This document shows positions 9,312 through 17,221 of a DNA stretch of 54,931 nucleotides, in pieces. The DNA comes from Acidimicrobiaceae bacterium (GTDB taxonomy: Bacteria; Actinomycetota; Acidimicrobiia; Acidimicrobiales; RAAP-2). The notes below the pieces were generated by a model. It was not told the origin of the DNA. It saw only the letters and a program-made list of their open reading frames with translations, and did not search any database. The translations under genes were made by a program, and so were the position numbers. The stretch covers positions 1 to 54,931 of the forward strand of contig PLWZ01000060.1 in assembly GCA_003151235.1 (NCBI GenBank). The letters are read 5' to 3'. Position 1 is the first letter of the stretch. Each line of letters starts with the position of its first letter.

Positions 9312-10144
9312 GACGACATCCCCGACAGTGCCCGAACCGCGACCCACGCCTTCTCGCGTCCGGGCAACGAGACCCGGCCCGTTGTGACCGCGATCGGATC
9401 GGCCTCGATCCGATCCAGCAGCCGGCGATAGATGCCCGACATGGCCCCGACGCAGGCCCGGCTCCGTCGGTCGAGCAACGGGAGGAGCTCCAGGCCCCGG
9501 GCGAACCAGGACCGGGCCCGGGTGCACTCGAAGGCGACGAGCGCGGCCACCGATTCTGGAGGACCCGAGAGGTCGGCCGGGCACCCGAGCGACGCCGCGT
9601 CGGCCGCCGGCAGGTACACCCGACCGTTGCCTCGATCCTCGAGCACGTCTCGCAGGATGTTGGTCAGCTGCAGCGCGACCCCGAGGTCGTCGGCCAACGC
9701 CACCGCGCCCTCGCGTTCGTACGATCCGAACACGGCCAGCGACAGCCGCCCGACGGTGCCCGCCACGCGCCTGCAGTAGCCGACCAGCTCGTCGATCGTC
9801 TCGTAGTGGGTGCCGTGGACGTCCATCTCGCAGCCGTCGATCAGCTCGCCGAACGCGCCCATCGGAAGCCGGTACGAGACGGAGGCATCGGCGATCGCGA
9901 CGAGCACCGGGTCGTCGGTGTCGTCGAGCGAATCGATGTCCTTGCGCACTTGGCTGAGTCCGGAAAGCTTCGCCTCGACCGTCCCGTCGCCGTCGCCAAT
10001 GTCGTCGATGCGCCGCGCCAACGCGTAGACGGCGGAGAGTGCGCGCCGCTCGGGCGGGTGGAGGAGCCGGATCCCGTAGGCGAAGTTCTTGGCCTCGCGC
10101 TTGGTGATCGCCTCGCACTCGTCGTAGGCCCGGATGATGTTCAT
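9308..10144 (-). CDS. hpnD: Presqualene diphosphate synthase HpnD
   Basis: Condenses two FPP molecules to presqualene diphosphate. 278 residues, squalene/phytoene synthase fold. The first Asp-rich motif is RRIDDIGD around residues 45-51, the second NILRDVLEDRGNGRVYLP, and YCRRVAGTVG lies between them. The ATG at 10144 overlaps the hpnC stop as ATGA. HpnC and HpnD are paralogues; this copy is called HpnD because it has both intact Mg-binding motifs, follows hpnC and precedes hpnE, as in described clusters. Confidence 0.92.
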   Translation of the reverse strand: MNIIRAYDECEAITKREAKNFAYGIRLLHPPERRALSAVYALARRIDDIGDGDGTVEAKLSGLSQVRKDIDSLDDTDDPVLVAIADASVSYRLPMGAFGELIDGCEMDVHGTHYETIDELVGYCRRVAGTVGRLSLAVFGSYEREGAVALADDLGVALQLTNILRDVLEDRGNGRVYLPAADAASLGCPADLSGPPESVAALVAFECTRARSWFARGLELLPLLDRRSRACVGAMSGIYRRLLDRIEADPIAVTTGRVSLPGREKAWVAVRALSGMSS

Positions 10145-11022
10145 CGCTTCGGCCCGTACCGGGACGGGAGGAGCGCCGTGGCCAGCCACCTCGAGGCGAA
10201 GCGGCGCGGCGTCGGCCGGCACCGCACCGCCACCACGTCGAAGGACGCTCGTTCGATCGAGTCGAGGGCTGCGCCGCCACCGGCACCGAACGCGGCCACC
10301 GCCAGGCGGGCCCGGAACGGCAGCGACGCCGACAGCGGGGCACCCTCGGCCAGCAACTCGCGTGCCCGTCGAACCTCGTGCGCCACCACGTCGCGCAGGG
10401 CCGGGCGATTCGCCTCGTCCACCAGCCCGTCGGCCGCGCACCCGAACAACGCCAGATCCTCCAAGGGGAGGTAGATGCGGCCCATCTGCGCGTCCTCGGC
10501 CACGTCTTGGAGGTGCTCGACGAGCTGCAGCCCGATGCAGACCCGGTCGGAGCGCTCGATTCGCTCGGGGGTCGCGGCCCCGAAGATCGCGAGCACCAGC
10601 TGGCCGACCGGGGCCGCCGACAACATGCAGTACGCCACCAGGTCGTCGAAGGTCGCATAACGGGTCACGCTCTGGTCCTGGCGGTTCGCTTCGATCAGCG
10701 CGCGGAACGGGGCAAGGGGAAGGCCGAACCGGGCGATGGTGGGAGCGAGAGTGCGGAACACCGGGTGTTCCGCGGTCCCGAGCGCGGCGCGGTCGAGCTC
10801 CGCGTCGGCCCAGTCGAGCTGGGCCAGCCGGTCCCCCTCGGCCTCGTCGCCGATGTCATCGACGAGCCGGGCGAAGCCGTACACGGCGAGCAGATGGGGC
10901 CGCACGGCGCGGGGCAGGGCGCGCGAGGCCACCGGGAAGTTCTCCGAACTGGCCTTGGACATCACATCGGAGGCCGACAACGAGGGCGGGCTCTGCGGAT
11001 GTCCTGTCGCTGGTGATGCCAC
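10141..11022 (-). CDS. hpnC: Hydroxysqualene synthase HpnC, first gene of the hopanoid operon
   Basis: Converts presqualene diphosphate to hydroxysqualene. About 293 residues, squalene-synthase fold, with YGFARLVDDIGDEAEGD near residue 50 and LVEHLQDVAEDAQMGRIYLP near residue 165. The GTG at 11022 is chosen because GAGGAG lies 8 bases upstream; a TTG two codons earlier would be too close to it. It heads a chain of eight genes with overlaps or gaps of at most a few bases, so the promoter in front of it should drive the whole operon. Confidence 0.92.
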   Translation of the reverse strand: MASPATGHPQSPPSLSASDVMSKASSENFPVASRALPRAVRPHLLAVYGFARLVDDIGDEAEGDRLAQLDWADAELDRAALGTAEHPVFRTLAPTIARFGLPLAPFRALIEANRQDQSVTRYATFDDLVAYCMLSAAPVGQLVLAIFGAATPERIERSDRVCIGLQLVEHLQDVAEDAQMGRIYLPLEDLALFGCAADGLVDEANRPALRDVVAHEVRRARELLAEGAPLSASLPFRARLAVAAFGAGGGAALDSIERASFDVVAVRCRPTPRRFASRWLATALLPSRYGPKR

Positions 11023-11034
11023 CCCCAAAGCTCC

Positions 11035-11080
11035 TCACGTATAGCGCCAGTGACCGACGGTCCACACTTGTTATACGTGA
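11035..11080. promoter_or_regulatory. 9-bp perfect inverted repeat, candidate operator of the hopanoid operon
   Basis: TCACGTATA at 11035-11043 and TATACGTGA at 11072-11080 are perfect inverted copies separated by 28 bases. One arm overlaps the predicted -10 of the hopanoid promoter, the other lies next to the hpnC ribosome-binding site. The regulator gene immediately upstream makes this the natural candidate binding site. Binding is inferred, not shown. Confidence 0.5.
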
Positions 11081-11096
11081 AGCGGCGCCCCGTCAA
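11070..11096 (-). promoter_or_regulatory. Probable sigma70-type promoter of the hopanoid operon
   Basis: On the minus strand TTGACG (11096-11091) and TATAAC (11075-11070) lie 15 bases apart, about 50-75 bases before the hpnC GTG. The hexamers are good but the spacer is short by one or two bases, as is common for promoters activated by MerR-type regulators when distorted, or the exact -10 may be shifted. This is a prediction from pattern only. Confidence 0.5.
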
Positions 11097-11174
11097 GGAC
11101 AGGCGCGCGAGAACCCACCCGCCCGTCGGGGCAGGTGGTCCGAGATTGCTTGGGTCAGACGGTGCTGGGGGCGG

Positions 11175-11966
11175 CTAACGCAGCCCGAGGGCCGGTCGCA
11201 CCAGCCCCAAAATGACCGTTTCTACGACCTTGCGGGCAGCCGGGATGGCGCCCTGGGCTCCGAGGCGGGGCCGCAACCGGGCGGCCAGGCCCTGGGCCAC
11301 CGAAGCGACGATGCCGGCGGACTTTGGCTCGTCGCGCAGCTCCCGGGTGGCCGCCTCGAGCAGCAGCGGGGCCAGCGGGGCGAGAAGCGCCTGCAGCGCA
11401 CTGAGGGCTTCGGTCTCGCTCAGGGTCCCGCCGCGCCGGTCCAGCGCCTCGCCGACCGCCTCGACGGTGGAGCGGGCTGCGGCCACGAAGATGGCGTCCT
11501 TGGAGTCGAAGTATCGGTAGAAGGTCCCCTTGGCGATGCCGGCGGCATCGCAAATCTCGCCCACCGAGACGCCGTCGTAGCCGCGCCGGGCGAAGGCCTC
11601 GCGGGCGGCGTCGAGCAGCCGCTCGGCGGCCGGGTCGGCGGTCGACAACGAACCGTCTGCGACCAGCCCCTGCCATGCCTCCTCGGTCAGGCCGGCCGAG
11701 TCCGAAGCGAGGAGGCCGGGCAGGACCCGGCGGACGGTGTCGAGGGGAACCTGGTGGGCCCGCAGGGACCTGATGGCTCCGAGTGCGACAACGTGGCGCT
11801 CGTCGTAGGAGAACCGGTTCGGCGCCATCTGGGCCGCCGGCGGGAGCAGGCCGAGCTTGCGGTAGTGATGGATGGTCGGGACCGGCACCCCGCTGCGCGC
11901 GGCCAGTTCCGACACGCCGAACACGGCGTCCCCGTCCACCTGCACCCGGGCGTCGGTCTGTGTCAC
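11175..11966 (-). CDS. MerR-TetR double helix-turn-helix transcriptional regulator
   Basis: About 263 residues. The first part is a MerR-type DNA-binding domain (VSELAARSGVPVPTIHHYRK followed by GLLPP and RFSYDERHVV). From about residue 110 a full TetR N-terminal domain follows (LLDAAREAFARRGYDGVSVG, then EICDAAGIAKGTFYRYFDSK), then a helical TetR-like ligand/dimer domain. Two complete HTH domains of different families in one chain is unusual. It lies 150 bases upstream of hpnC on the same strand, so it probably controls the hopanoid operon and perhaps itself. Several in-frame GTG codons exist; the furthest upstream is used. Confidence 0.85.
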   Translation of the reverse strand: MTQTDARVQVDGDAVFGVSELAARSGVPVPTIHHYRKLGLLPPAAQMAPNRFSYDERHVVALGAIRSLRAHQVPLDTVRRVLPGLLASDSAGLTEEAWQGLVADGSLSTADPAAERLLDAAREAFARRGYDGVSVGEICDAAGIAKGTFYRYFDSKDAIFVAAARSTVEAVGEALDRRGGTLSETEALSALQALLAPLAPLLLEAATRELRDEPKSAGIVASVAQGLAARLRPRLGAQGAIPAARKVVETVILGLVRPALGLR

Positions 11967-12084
11967 CTCGCCTGTTCTACCACCCAAACGTTCGCTCGGG
12001 ACATGCAACGGTTCGAACCGGCGCCGACCGGTCCCCCGCTGTCCGATCCCGCCGCACGTAGCGTGAGCTTCGGTGGGCACCCCG

Positions 12085-13646
12085 ATGGACAGACGCCAGT
12101 TCCTCCGGCGAGCGGGCATCCTCGGGGCCTCGGTCGGCTCGGCGGCCCTGATCGGAGCGGCGGCAGGCTGCTCCAGCCCCGCCGCGGTGATCCCGACGGC
12201 TTCGACCTCCTCCTCGACGACGGGGCCGGGCCCGCTCAACTGGGCCGACCTCGCCGGGATGCTCTCGGGGACCTCGTCCTGCCGTCCAACTCGGCCTACG
12301 CATCGAGCAAGCTCTTGTTCAACGAGCAGTTCGACGGCATCAACCCCGCCGCGATCGCCTTCTGCGCCACGCCCACCGACGTGCAGCGCTGCGTCGGGTT
12401 CGCGCGTGACCACGGCATCACCGTCGCCGCCCGGTCCGGGGGTCACAGCTACGGCGGGTACTCGCTGTCGAGCGGCCTGGTGATCGACGTCACCCGCATG
12501 GCCGGCATCACCGTCGGATCCGGTTCGACGGCTGTGGTGGGCGCCGGCGCCCACCTCATCGACGTCTACGACACCCTCGGCAACGCCGGCGTGCTGCTCC
12601 CGGGGGGCTCGTGCCCGACCGTCGGCATCGCCGGGCTCACCCTCGGCGGCGGGATCGGCGTGTTCGACCGGCTGTTCGGGCTCACCTGCGACAACCTCCG
12701 CTCGGTCGAGATGGTTCTTGCCGACGGCAGCCTCGTCACGGCCAGCCCCGGAGCCAACCCGGATCTCTTCTGGGCCTGCCAGGGCGGGGGCGGCGGCAAC
12801 TTCGGCATCGTGACCTCCTTCGAGTTTGGCGTCCACCCCATCCCGCCCGACATCTCGCTGTTCACGCTCGACTTCCCGTGGACGGCCGCCCAAGAGGTCC
12901 TCGGGGCCTGGCAGCACTGGATCACGACGATCCCCGACGCCCTCTGGTCGAACTGCCAGCTGCTCGCATCGGGCTCGGGCTTCAACGCCCGGGTGGCGGG
13001 CGTGTTCGCCGGGGACACCGGAGCGCTCAGCACCGCGCTGGCGCCGCTCCTCTCGGCGGTCCCGGCCGCCCCGACCTATCGGTTCGTGGGTCCCGAGAGC
13101 TACCTGAACGCGATGTTCATCGAGGCCGGCTGCGAGGGTCAGAGCGTCGGCGAGTGCCACCTCCCAACCCAGACCCCCGACGGCACGCTCAGCCGGTCGG
13201 CATTCGCGGCCAAGTCCACCTTCGTCGTCGACCCGCTTTCCTCGGCCGGGCTCGGCGCGGTCGTGAACGCGGTGACCTCCTCCCAGCAGGTCGCACCCGG
13301 TGTCGGCGCCGCGTTCCTCTTCGACTCCTACGGCGGGTCGATCAACGCGGTCGCACCGTCGGCGACCGCGTTCGTGCACCGCAACGCTTTGGCCGGCATC
13401 CAGATGACGGCCAACTGGGGATCGGGATCCGAACCGAGCTCGTCGGCGTCGTGGCTCGCCCAGGGCGCCTCCGACGTCGCCCCGTACACGAGCGGGGCCT
13501 ACCAGAACTACATCGACCCGACCCTCTCGGACTGGCAGCGCGCCTACTACGGGGCCAACCTCGCCCGCCTGGTCAAGGTCAAGGCGTCGGTCGACCCGGA
13601 CGACTTCTTCCACTTCGCCCAGTCGATCCCGACCACGCTCAGGTAG
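12085..13646 (+). CDS. Exported FAD-linked oxidoreductase (BBE-like) with an apparent frameshift
   Basis: The first 60 codons encode a Tat signal (MDRRQFLRRAG, hydrophobic stretch, AAAGC lipobox-like Cys). The rest, in the +2-shifted frame, is a complete berberine-bridge-type oxidoreductase. It has the FAD PCMH motif RSGGHSYGGYS with the covalent His, GGSCPTVGIAGLTLGGGIG with a Cys matching the second covalent FAD link, and a C-terminal DPDDFFHFAQSIP BBE segment. The two frames meet at a GGGG run at 12267-12270, where one extra G would restore LSGDLVLPSN. This may be a sequencing error or a true inactivating change. A GTG at 12073 is an alternative start. Substrate unknown; enzymes of this group oxidise sugars, alkaloids or phenolics outside the cytoplasm. 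Confidence 0.8.
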
Positions 13647-13649
13647 ATC

Positions 13650-14705
13650 TTGATCAAGTACATCGGCTCCAAGCGGCGACTGGTCCCAGTGCTCTCCGAG
13701 ATGCTCGCGGCGTCGGGCGCGCGTACCGGGCTGGACCTGTTCACCGGGACCACCCGGGTCGCCCAGGCGATGAAGGCGCTCGGGATGTGCGTCACCGCCG
13801 TCGATGCGGCCCGGTACTCCGAGATCTTCGCCCGCTGCTACATCGAGACGGACGCCCGGGCCCTCGACCGCGATGAACTCGAGCTCGCCGTGGCGCACCT
13901 CAACGCGACCGGCCCGAGGGCCGGCTACGTCACCGAGACCTTTTGCCGCGAGTCGCGGTTCTTCCAGCCCTTCAACGGCGAGAAGATCGACGCGATCCGC
14001 GACGCCATCGAGCGCGACTTCTCCGGCGGCCCGCTCTACCCGGTCGTCCTCACCGCCCTGCTCGAGGCGGCCGATCGGGTCGATTCCACCACCGGCGTCC
14101 AGATGGCCTACGTGAAGCAGTGGGCGCCGCGCTCGTTCAAACCGCTCGAGCTACGCGTCCCGGCGCTGCTCGACGGTGTCGGGTCGGCGGTCCGCGCCGA
14201 CGCGTGCGACGTGGCCGGACGGCTGGGGCGCTTCGACGTCGCCTACCTCGATCCGCCCTACAACCAGCACCGGTACTTCACCAACTACCACGTGTGGGAA
14301 ACGCTCGTCGCCTGGGACGCCCCCGACCACTACGGGGTCGCGTGCAAGCGGAGCGACGCGCGCGACGTGGAGACCAAGAGCGTCTTCAACTCCAAGCGGT
14401 CGATGCCGGCCGCGCTGGCCAAGGTGGTCGCCGACGTCGACTGCGAGCTGTTGATCCTCTCCTACAACGACGAGTCGTGGCTGACCCTCGACGAGCTGGT
14501 CTCGATGTGTTCGCACCACGAGGTGGTGACCACGCTCAGCTTCGACTCGCCCCGCTACGTCGGGGCCCGGATCGGGATCCACAATCCATCGGGCGAGCGG
14601 GTCGGCACCGTCTCACACCTGCGGAACCACGAGTACCTGGTGCTTGCGGGGTCCCGATCGGCCATCGACCGGGCCACCGGGGCCAGCGTTCCCTCGGTCG
14701 CCTGA
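13650..14705 (+). CDS. DNA adenine methyltransferase (D12/Dam-like class), no partner nuclease
   Basis: 351 residues from a TTG at 13650, three bases after the oxidoreductase stop. The N terminus IKYIGSKRRLV and the DLFTGTTRVAQA motif I (residues 29-40) match the SAM-binding part of D12-class adenine methylases. The catalytic DPPYNQHRYF is at residues 201-210. The C-terminal part varies and should carry target recognition. No restriction endonuclease gene is adjacent, so it looks like an orphan methyltransferase or a self-standing protection gene. The recognition sequence cannot be predicted here. Confidence 0.85.
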   Translation: MIKYIGSKRRLVPVLSEMLAASGARTGLDLFTGTTRVAQAMKALGMCVTAVDAARYSEIFARCYIETDARALDRDELELAVAHLNATGPRAGYVTETFCRESRFFQPFNGEKIDAIRDAIERDFSGGPLYPVVLTALLEAADRVDSTTGVQMAYVKQWAPRSFKPLELRVPALLDGVGSAVRADACDVAGRLGRFDVAYLDPPYNQHRYFTNYHVWETLVAWDAPDHYGVACKRSDARDVETKSVFNSKRSMPAALAKVVADVDCELLILSYNDESWLTLDELVSMCSHHEVVTTLSFDSPRYVGARIGIHNPSGERVGTVSHLRNHEYLVLAGSRSAIDRATGASVPSVA

Positions 14706-14711
14706 GGCGGG

Positions 14712-15029
14712 TCAGCGGAGATCGAGGACCGTCATCAGGGCGTCGTCGATGCCCCACATCTCCTCCGCGCTGGCATGTTCGACAGGATCGCCCAGCCGGT
14801 TCACATCGACCGCACCGACCTGTTCGACGAGTACCCGAGTTCTCTCTCCCGCCACCACGAGCTCGGGGCGGAACGAAGCCGGCCGGGCACCCTGCGATGT
14901 CGGCGCGATGAGGACGATCGACCGGGGCAGCAGCGCATCTGCCTGGACGATCACCCCGAAACGACGACCCCGCTGCTCGTGCCCCTCGCCCTTCCCGAGT
15001 CGTAACTCATAGACGTCACCCCGGCGCAC
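14712..15029 (-). CDS. MazF/PemK-type endoribonuclease toxin
   Basis: 105 residues. The N-terminal RRGDVYELRLGKGEGHEQRG followed by RRFGVIVQAD, then LIAPTSQGARP and the later VLVEQVGAVDVNRL pattern are typical of the MazF/PemK fold, which cleaves mRNA at short motifs. The GTG start overlaps the antitoxin end by 14 bases. It ends convergently with the DNA methyltransferase, only six bases apart. Cognate with the upstream ribbon-helix-helix protein. Confidence 0.88.
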   Translation of the reverse strand: MRRGDVYELRLGKGEGHEQRGRRFGVIVQADALLPRSIVLIAPTSQGARPASFRPELVVAGERTRVLVEQVGAVDVNRLGDPVEHASAEEMWGIDDALMTVLDLR

Positions 15030-15255
15030 GAAGGTTCTCCATGAGGGCCGCTACCTCAAACATCTCCTCTTGGTCGTGCTCGTCGGCGTCAAGGGCAGCC
15101 ACCTCCGCACGAAGCGCGTCCTTCCGGCGAAGTGATGAGGCGGCGTCGAGGATCGACCTGCGAATCGCTTCCGACCGGCTCATGCCCGACGCCTCCAATG
15201 TGTGCAGCGCCTTGCGAACCTCGTCATCGAGGCGTACTGAGACTGCGTTCGCCAT
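15016..15255 (-). CDS. Ribbon-helix-helix antitoxin paired with MazF
   Basis: 79 residues from ATG 15255. The N-terminal VSVRLDDEVRKALHTLEASG and SRSEAIRRSI are a CopG/MetJ-type ribbon-helix-helix. The acidic C-terminal tail (ALDADEHDQEEMFEVA) would wrap the toxin. The start is chosen because a TACAAT -10 element lies six bases in front, fitting a leaderless transcript; upstream in-frame ATGs at 15285 and 15273 have no ribosome-binding site either. Expected to repress its own promoter together with the toxin. Confidence 0.85.
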   Translation of the reverse strand: MANAVSVRLDDEVRKALHTLEASGMSRSEAIRRSILDAASSLRRKDALRAEVAALDADEHDQEEMFEVAALMENLRAPG

Positions 15256-15261
15256 GGGAGG

Positions 15262-15267
15262 ATTGTA
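15262..15267 (-). promoter_or_regulatory. -10 element for a leaderless toxin-antitoxin transcript
   Basis: TACAAT on the minus strand ends six bases before the antitoxin ATG, the spacing that puts the transcription start on the A of ATG. There is no Shine-Dalgarno in the six bases between. No convincing -35 was found. Confidence 0.45.
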
Positions 15268-15342
15268 TGACATTTCGTGATACATGCACCGAAACGGTTG
15301 GCGTAGGAGAGCGAGAAGGGCCGGCCGCTAGCCGAACGAACG

Positions 15343-17052
15343 TCAGCGGGATGCCGGGGCCGGCTGGCCGCCGCGCACGAGCCTTCCCGGCAACGCGCCG
15401 GTGTGCTCCCCCTGCGCGTACACCTCTTCGCCCGAGACGAACGTGTGCAGGTAGCCGTCGGCACGCTGCAGCAGGCGCTTGCCCCCGGCCGGCAGGTCGA
15501 ACGCCATCGTCGGGCGGTGCAGCGTCAGCCCGTCGAGGTCGATGACGTTGAGGTCGGCCCTCATCCCCTCGGCGACGAGACCCCGGTCGTGCAGCCCGAT
15601 CATTGTCGCCGTCCGGGAGGTCTGCTTCGCCACCACGAGGGCCAGGTCCATTCGCTCGCCCCGGCTGCGGTCGCGGACCCAGTGGGTGAGCATGGTCGTC
15701 GGGAAACTGCCGTCGCAGATCGTCCCGACATGGGCCCCGCCGTCACCGAGGCCGACCACCGAGTGCTCGTCCTCCAACATGGATCGGACCGCGTCGAGGT
15801 TGCCGTCGGCGTAGTTGAGGAACGGCACATAGAGAAAGCCACGGCCACCGTCGGCCAACAGGTGGTCGTAGGCGACGGCCTCGGGGGTGGTGCCGGCGCG
15901 GGCGGCCTCGGCGGCGACGCTCCCGCTCGGGTCGGGCTCGTAATCCGGCGGGTCCCCGAGCGGGTACACGCGATCCCACGGGAAGACCGAGGCGGCCTCG
16001 GCCATCTCGGCCAGGACGACCCGGCGGAACTCGGGCTGGCTCAGTCGGGCCACCCGATCGGGCAGGGAGAGACCGGTGAGCTCGCGCGCCGTTGCCGAGG
16101 CTCGGGTCGGGTCGATGGTCGCCTGGAGCCCGAGCAGGACGCCGACGGGCCGAGCCGCCACCTGGGCGGTGACGGCAATGCCGTGAGCGTTGGCGTCCGC
16201 GATGGTCTCGAGGAGCCGCCGCCAGGCCTCGGGGCGTTGGTAGGTCTGGGTGACCGAGACCGAGAGCGGTCGCCCGGAGGCCTCGGCCATCCCGAGCACG
16301 TTGGCCATCTCCTCGTCGAAGTTGGCGAAGTCGGAGACGACCTGGAGCACGCCCGCACCCGACTCGGCCATCAGGGTGGCGATCCCGGCCAGCTCGTCGG
16401 CGGCTGCGGTGAGCGTCGGCGTCCAGTCACCGGTGCTCGTGCGGTGGTTCCTCGTCCGCGACGTGGTGAAACCGAGCGCACCGGCCTCGATCCCCTGGCG
16501 GGCCAGCCGGCCCATGGCGTCGATGTCCTCGGGGGTGGCGTCCTCGCGCGAGGCGCCCCGCTCCCCCATCACGTAGAGCCGCAGCGCGCCGTGGGGCACC
16601 TGCGCGCCGATGTCGATGTCGTGGGGCCGCCGATCCACCGCGTCGAGATACTCGGGAAAGCTCTCCCAGTCCCACGCGAGCCCCTCGTGGAGCGCAGCGC
16701 CGGGGATGTCCTCCACCCCCTCCATGAGCTCGATCAACTTCTGGTGGTCGGCCGGGTGCACCGGGGCGAAGCCGACCCCGCAGTTGCCCATGACCGCAGT
16801 CGTCACCCCGTGCCAGGCCGACGGGACCAGCTGGCTGTCCCAGGTGGCCTGGCCGTCGTAGTGGCAGTGGACGTCGACGAACCCGGGCGTGACCAACGCC
16901 CCGTCTGCCTCGACCGTGCGATGCGCCGGCCCGTCGACCTTGCCGACCGCAGTGATGCGCCCGCCCGTCACGGCGACGTCGGCCGAGTACGGCGCGGCAC
17001 CCGACCCGTCGACCACGGTCCCACCACGGATCAGGAGGTCGTGGGTCGTCAT
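15343..17052 (-). CDS. D-aminoacylase / N-acyl-D-amino-acid deacylase family amidohydrolase
   Basis: 569 residues, usual for this branch of the metal-dependent amidohydrolases. The N terminus has DLLIRGGTVVDGSG and GFVDVHCHYDGQATWD with the metal-binding HxH. VMGNCGVG follows, with the Cys that bridges the metals in D-aminoacylases, and a late GLGDGGAHVG carries a conserved Asp and His. The C-terminal GMRADLNVIDLDGL is the small beta domain. The ATG at 17052 has AAGGGAG at good spacing. It is divergent from the LLM oxidoreductase and amidase, suggesting a module for taking apart amide-bonded compounds. The true substrate is unknown. Confidence 0.88.
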   Translation of the reverse strand: MTTHDLLIRGGTVVDGSGAAPYSADVAVTGGRITAVGKVDGPAHRTVEADGALVTPGFVDVHCHYDGQATWDSQLVPSAWHGVTTAVMGNCGVGFAPVHPADHQKLIELMEGVEDIPGAALHEGLAWDWESFPEYLDAVDRRPHDIDIGAQVPHGALRLYVMGERGASREDATPEDIDAMGRLARQGIEAGALGFTTSRTRNHRTSTGDWTPTLTAAADELAGIATLMAESGAGVLQVVSDFANFDEEMANVLGMAEASGRPLSVSVTQTYQRPEAWRRLLETIADANAHGIAVTAQVAARPVGVLLGLQATIDPTRASATARELTGLSLPDRVARLSQPEFRRVVLAEMAEAASVFPWDRVYPLGDPPDYEPDPSGSVAAEAARAGTTPEAVAYDHLLADGGRGFLYVPFLNYADGNLDAVRSMLEDEHSVVGLGDGGAHVGTICDGSFPTTMLTHWVRDRSRGERMDLALVVAKQTSRTATMIGLHDRGLVAEGMRADLNVIDLDGLTLHRPTMAFDLPAGGKRLLQRADGYLHTFVSGEEVYAQGEHTGALPGRLVRGGQPAPASR

Positions 17053-17221
17053 GGTTGCTCCCTTTTGGGTAGTGGGACGCTGCGTGATCGCTCGTGAGCC
17101 GGTCCGGTCCCCTGACCACGGTAGGTCGGCTCGGACCCCGAGCCAAGCAGGGCATCCACCAGTGGCACGGTCGTCGGCTCGGGATCTGGGCCGGATCGTA
17201 CGGCCGTGCAACAGTGGGCCG

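Noticed and set aside
12005-12030. GGTTCGAACC resembling a tRNA T-loop
   Set aside because: No acceptor stem, D arm or anticodon arm at the right distances on either strand.
10134-12260. Long plus-strand frame upstream of and in phase with the oxidoreductase
   Set aside because: Antisense to hpnC and the regulator; only the part after about 12268 encodes the enzyme.
11967-13898. Minus-strand extension of the regulator frame across the oxidoreductase
   Set aside because: Only the part up to 11966 has HTH domains; the rest is antisense to a real enzyme.
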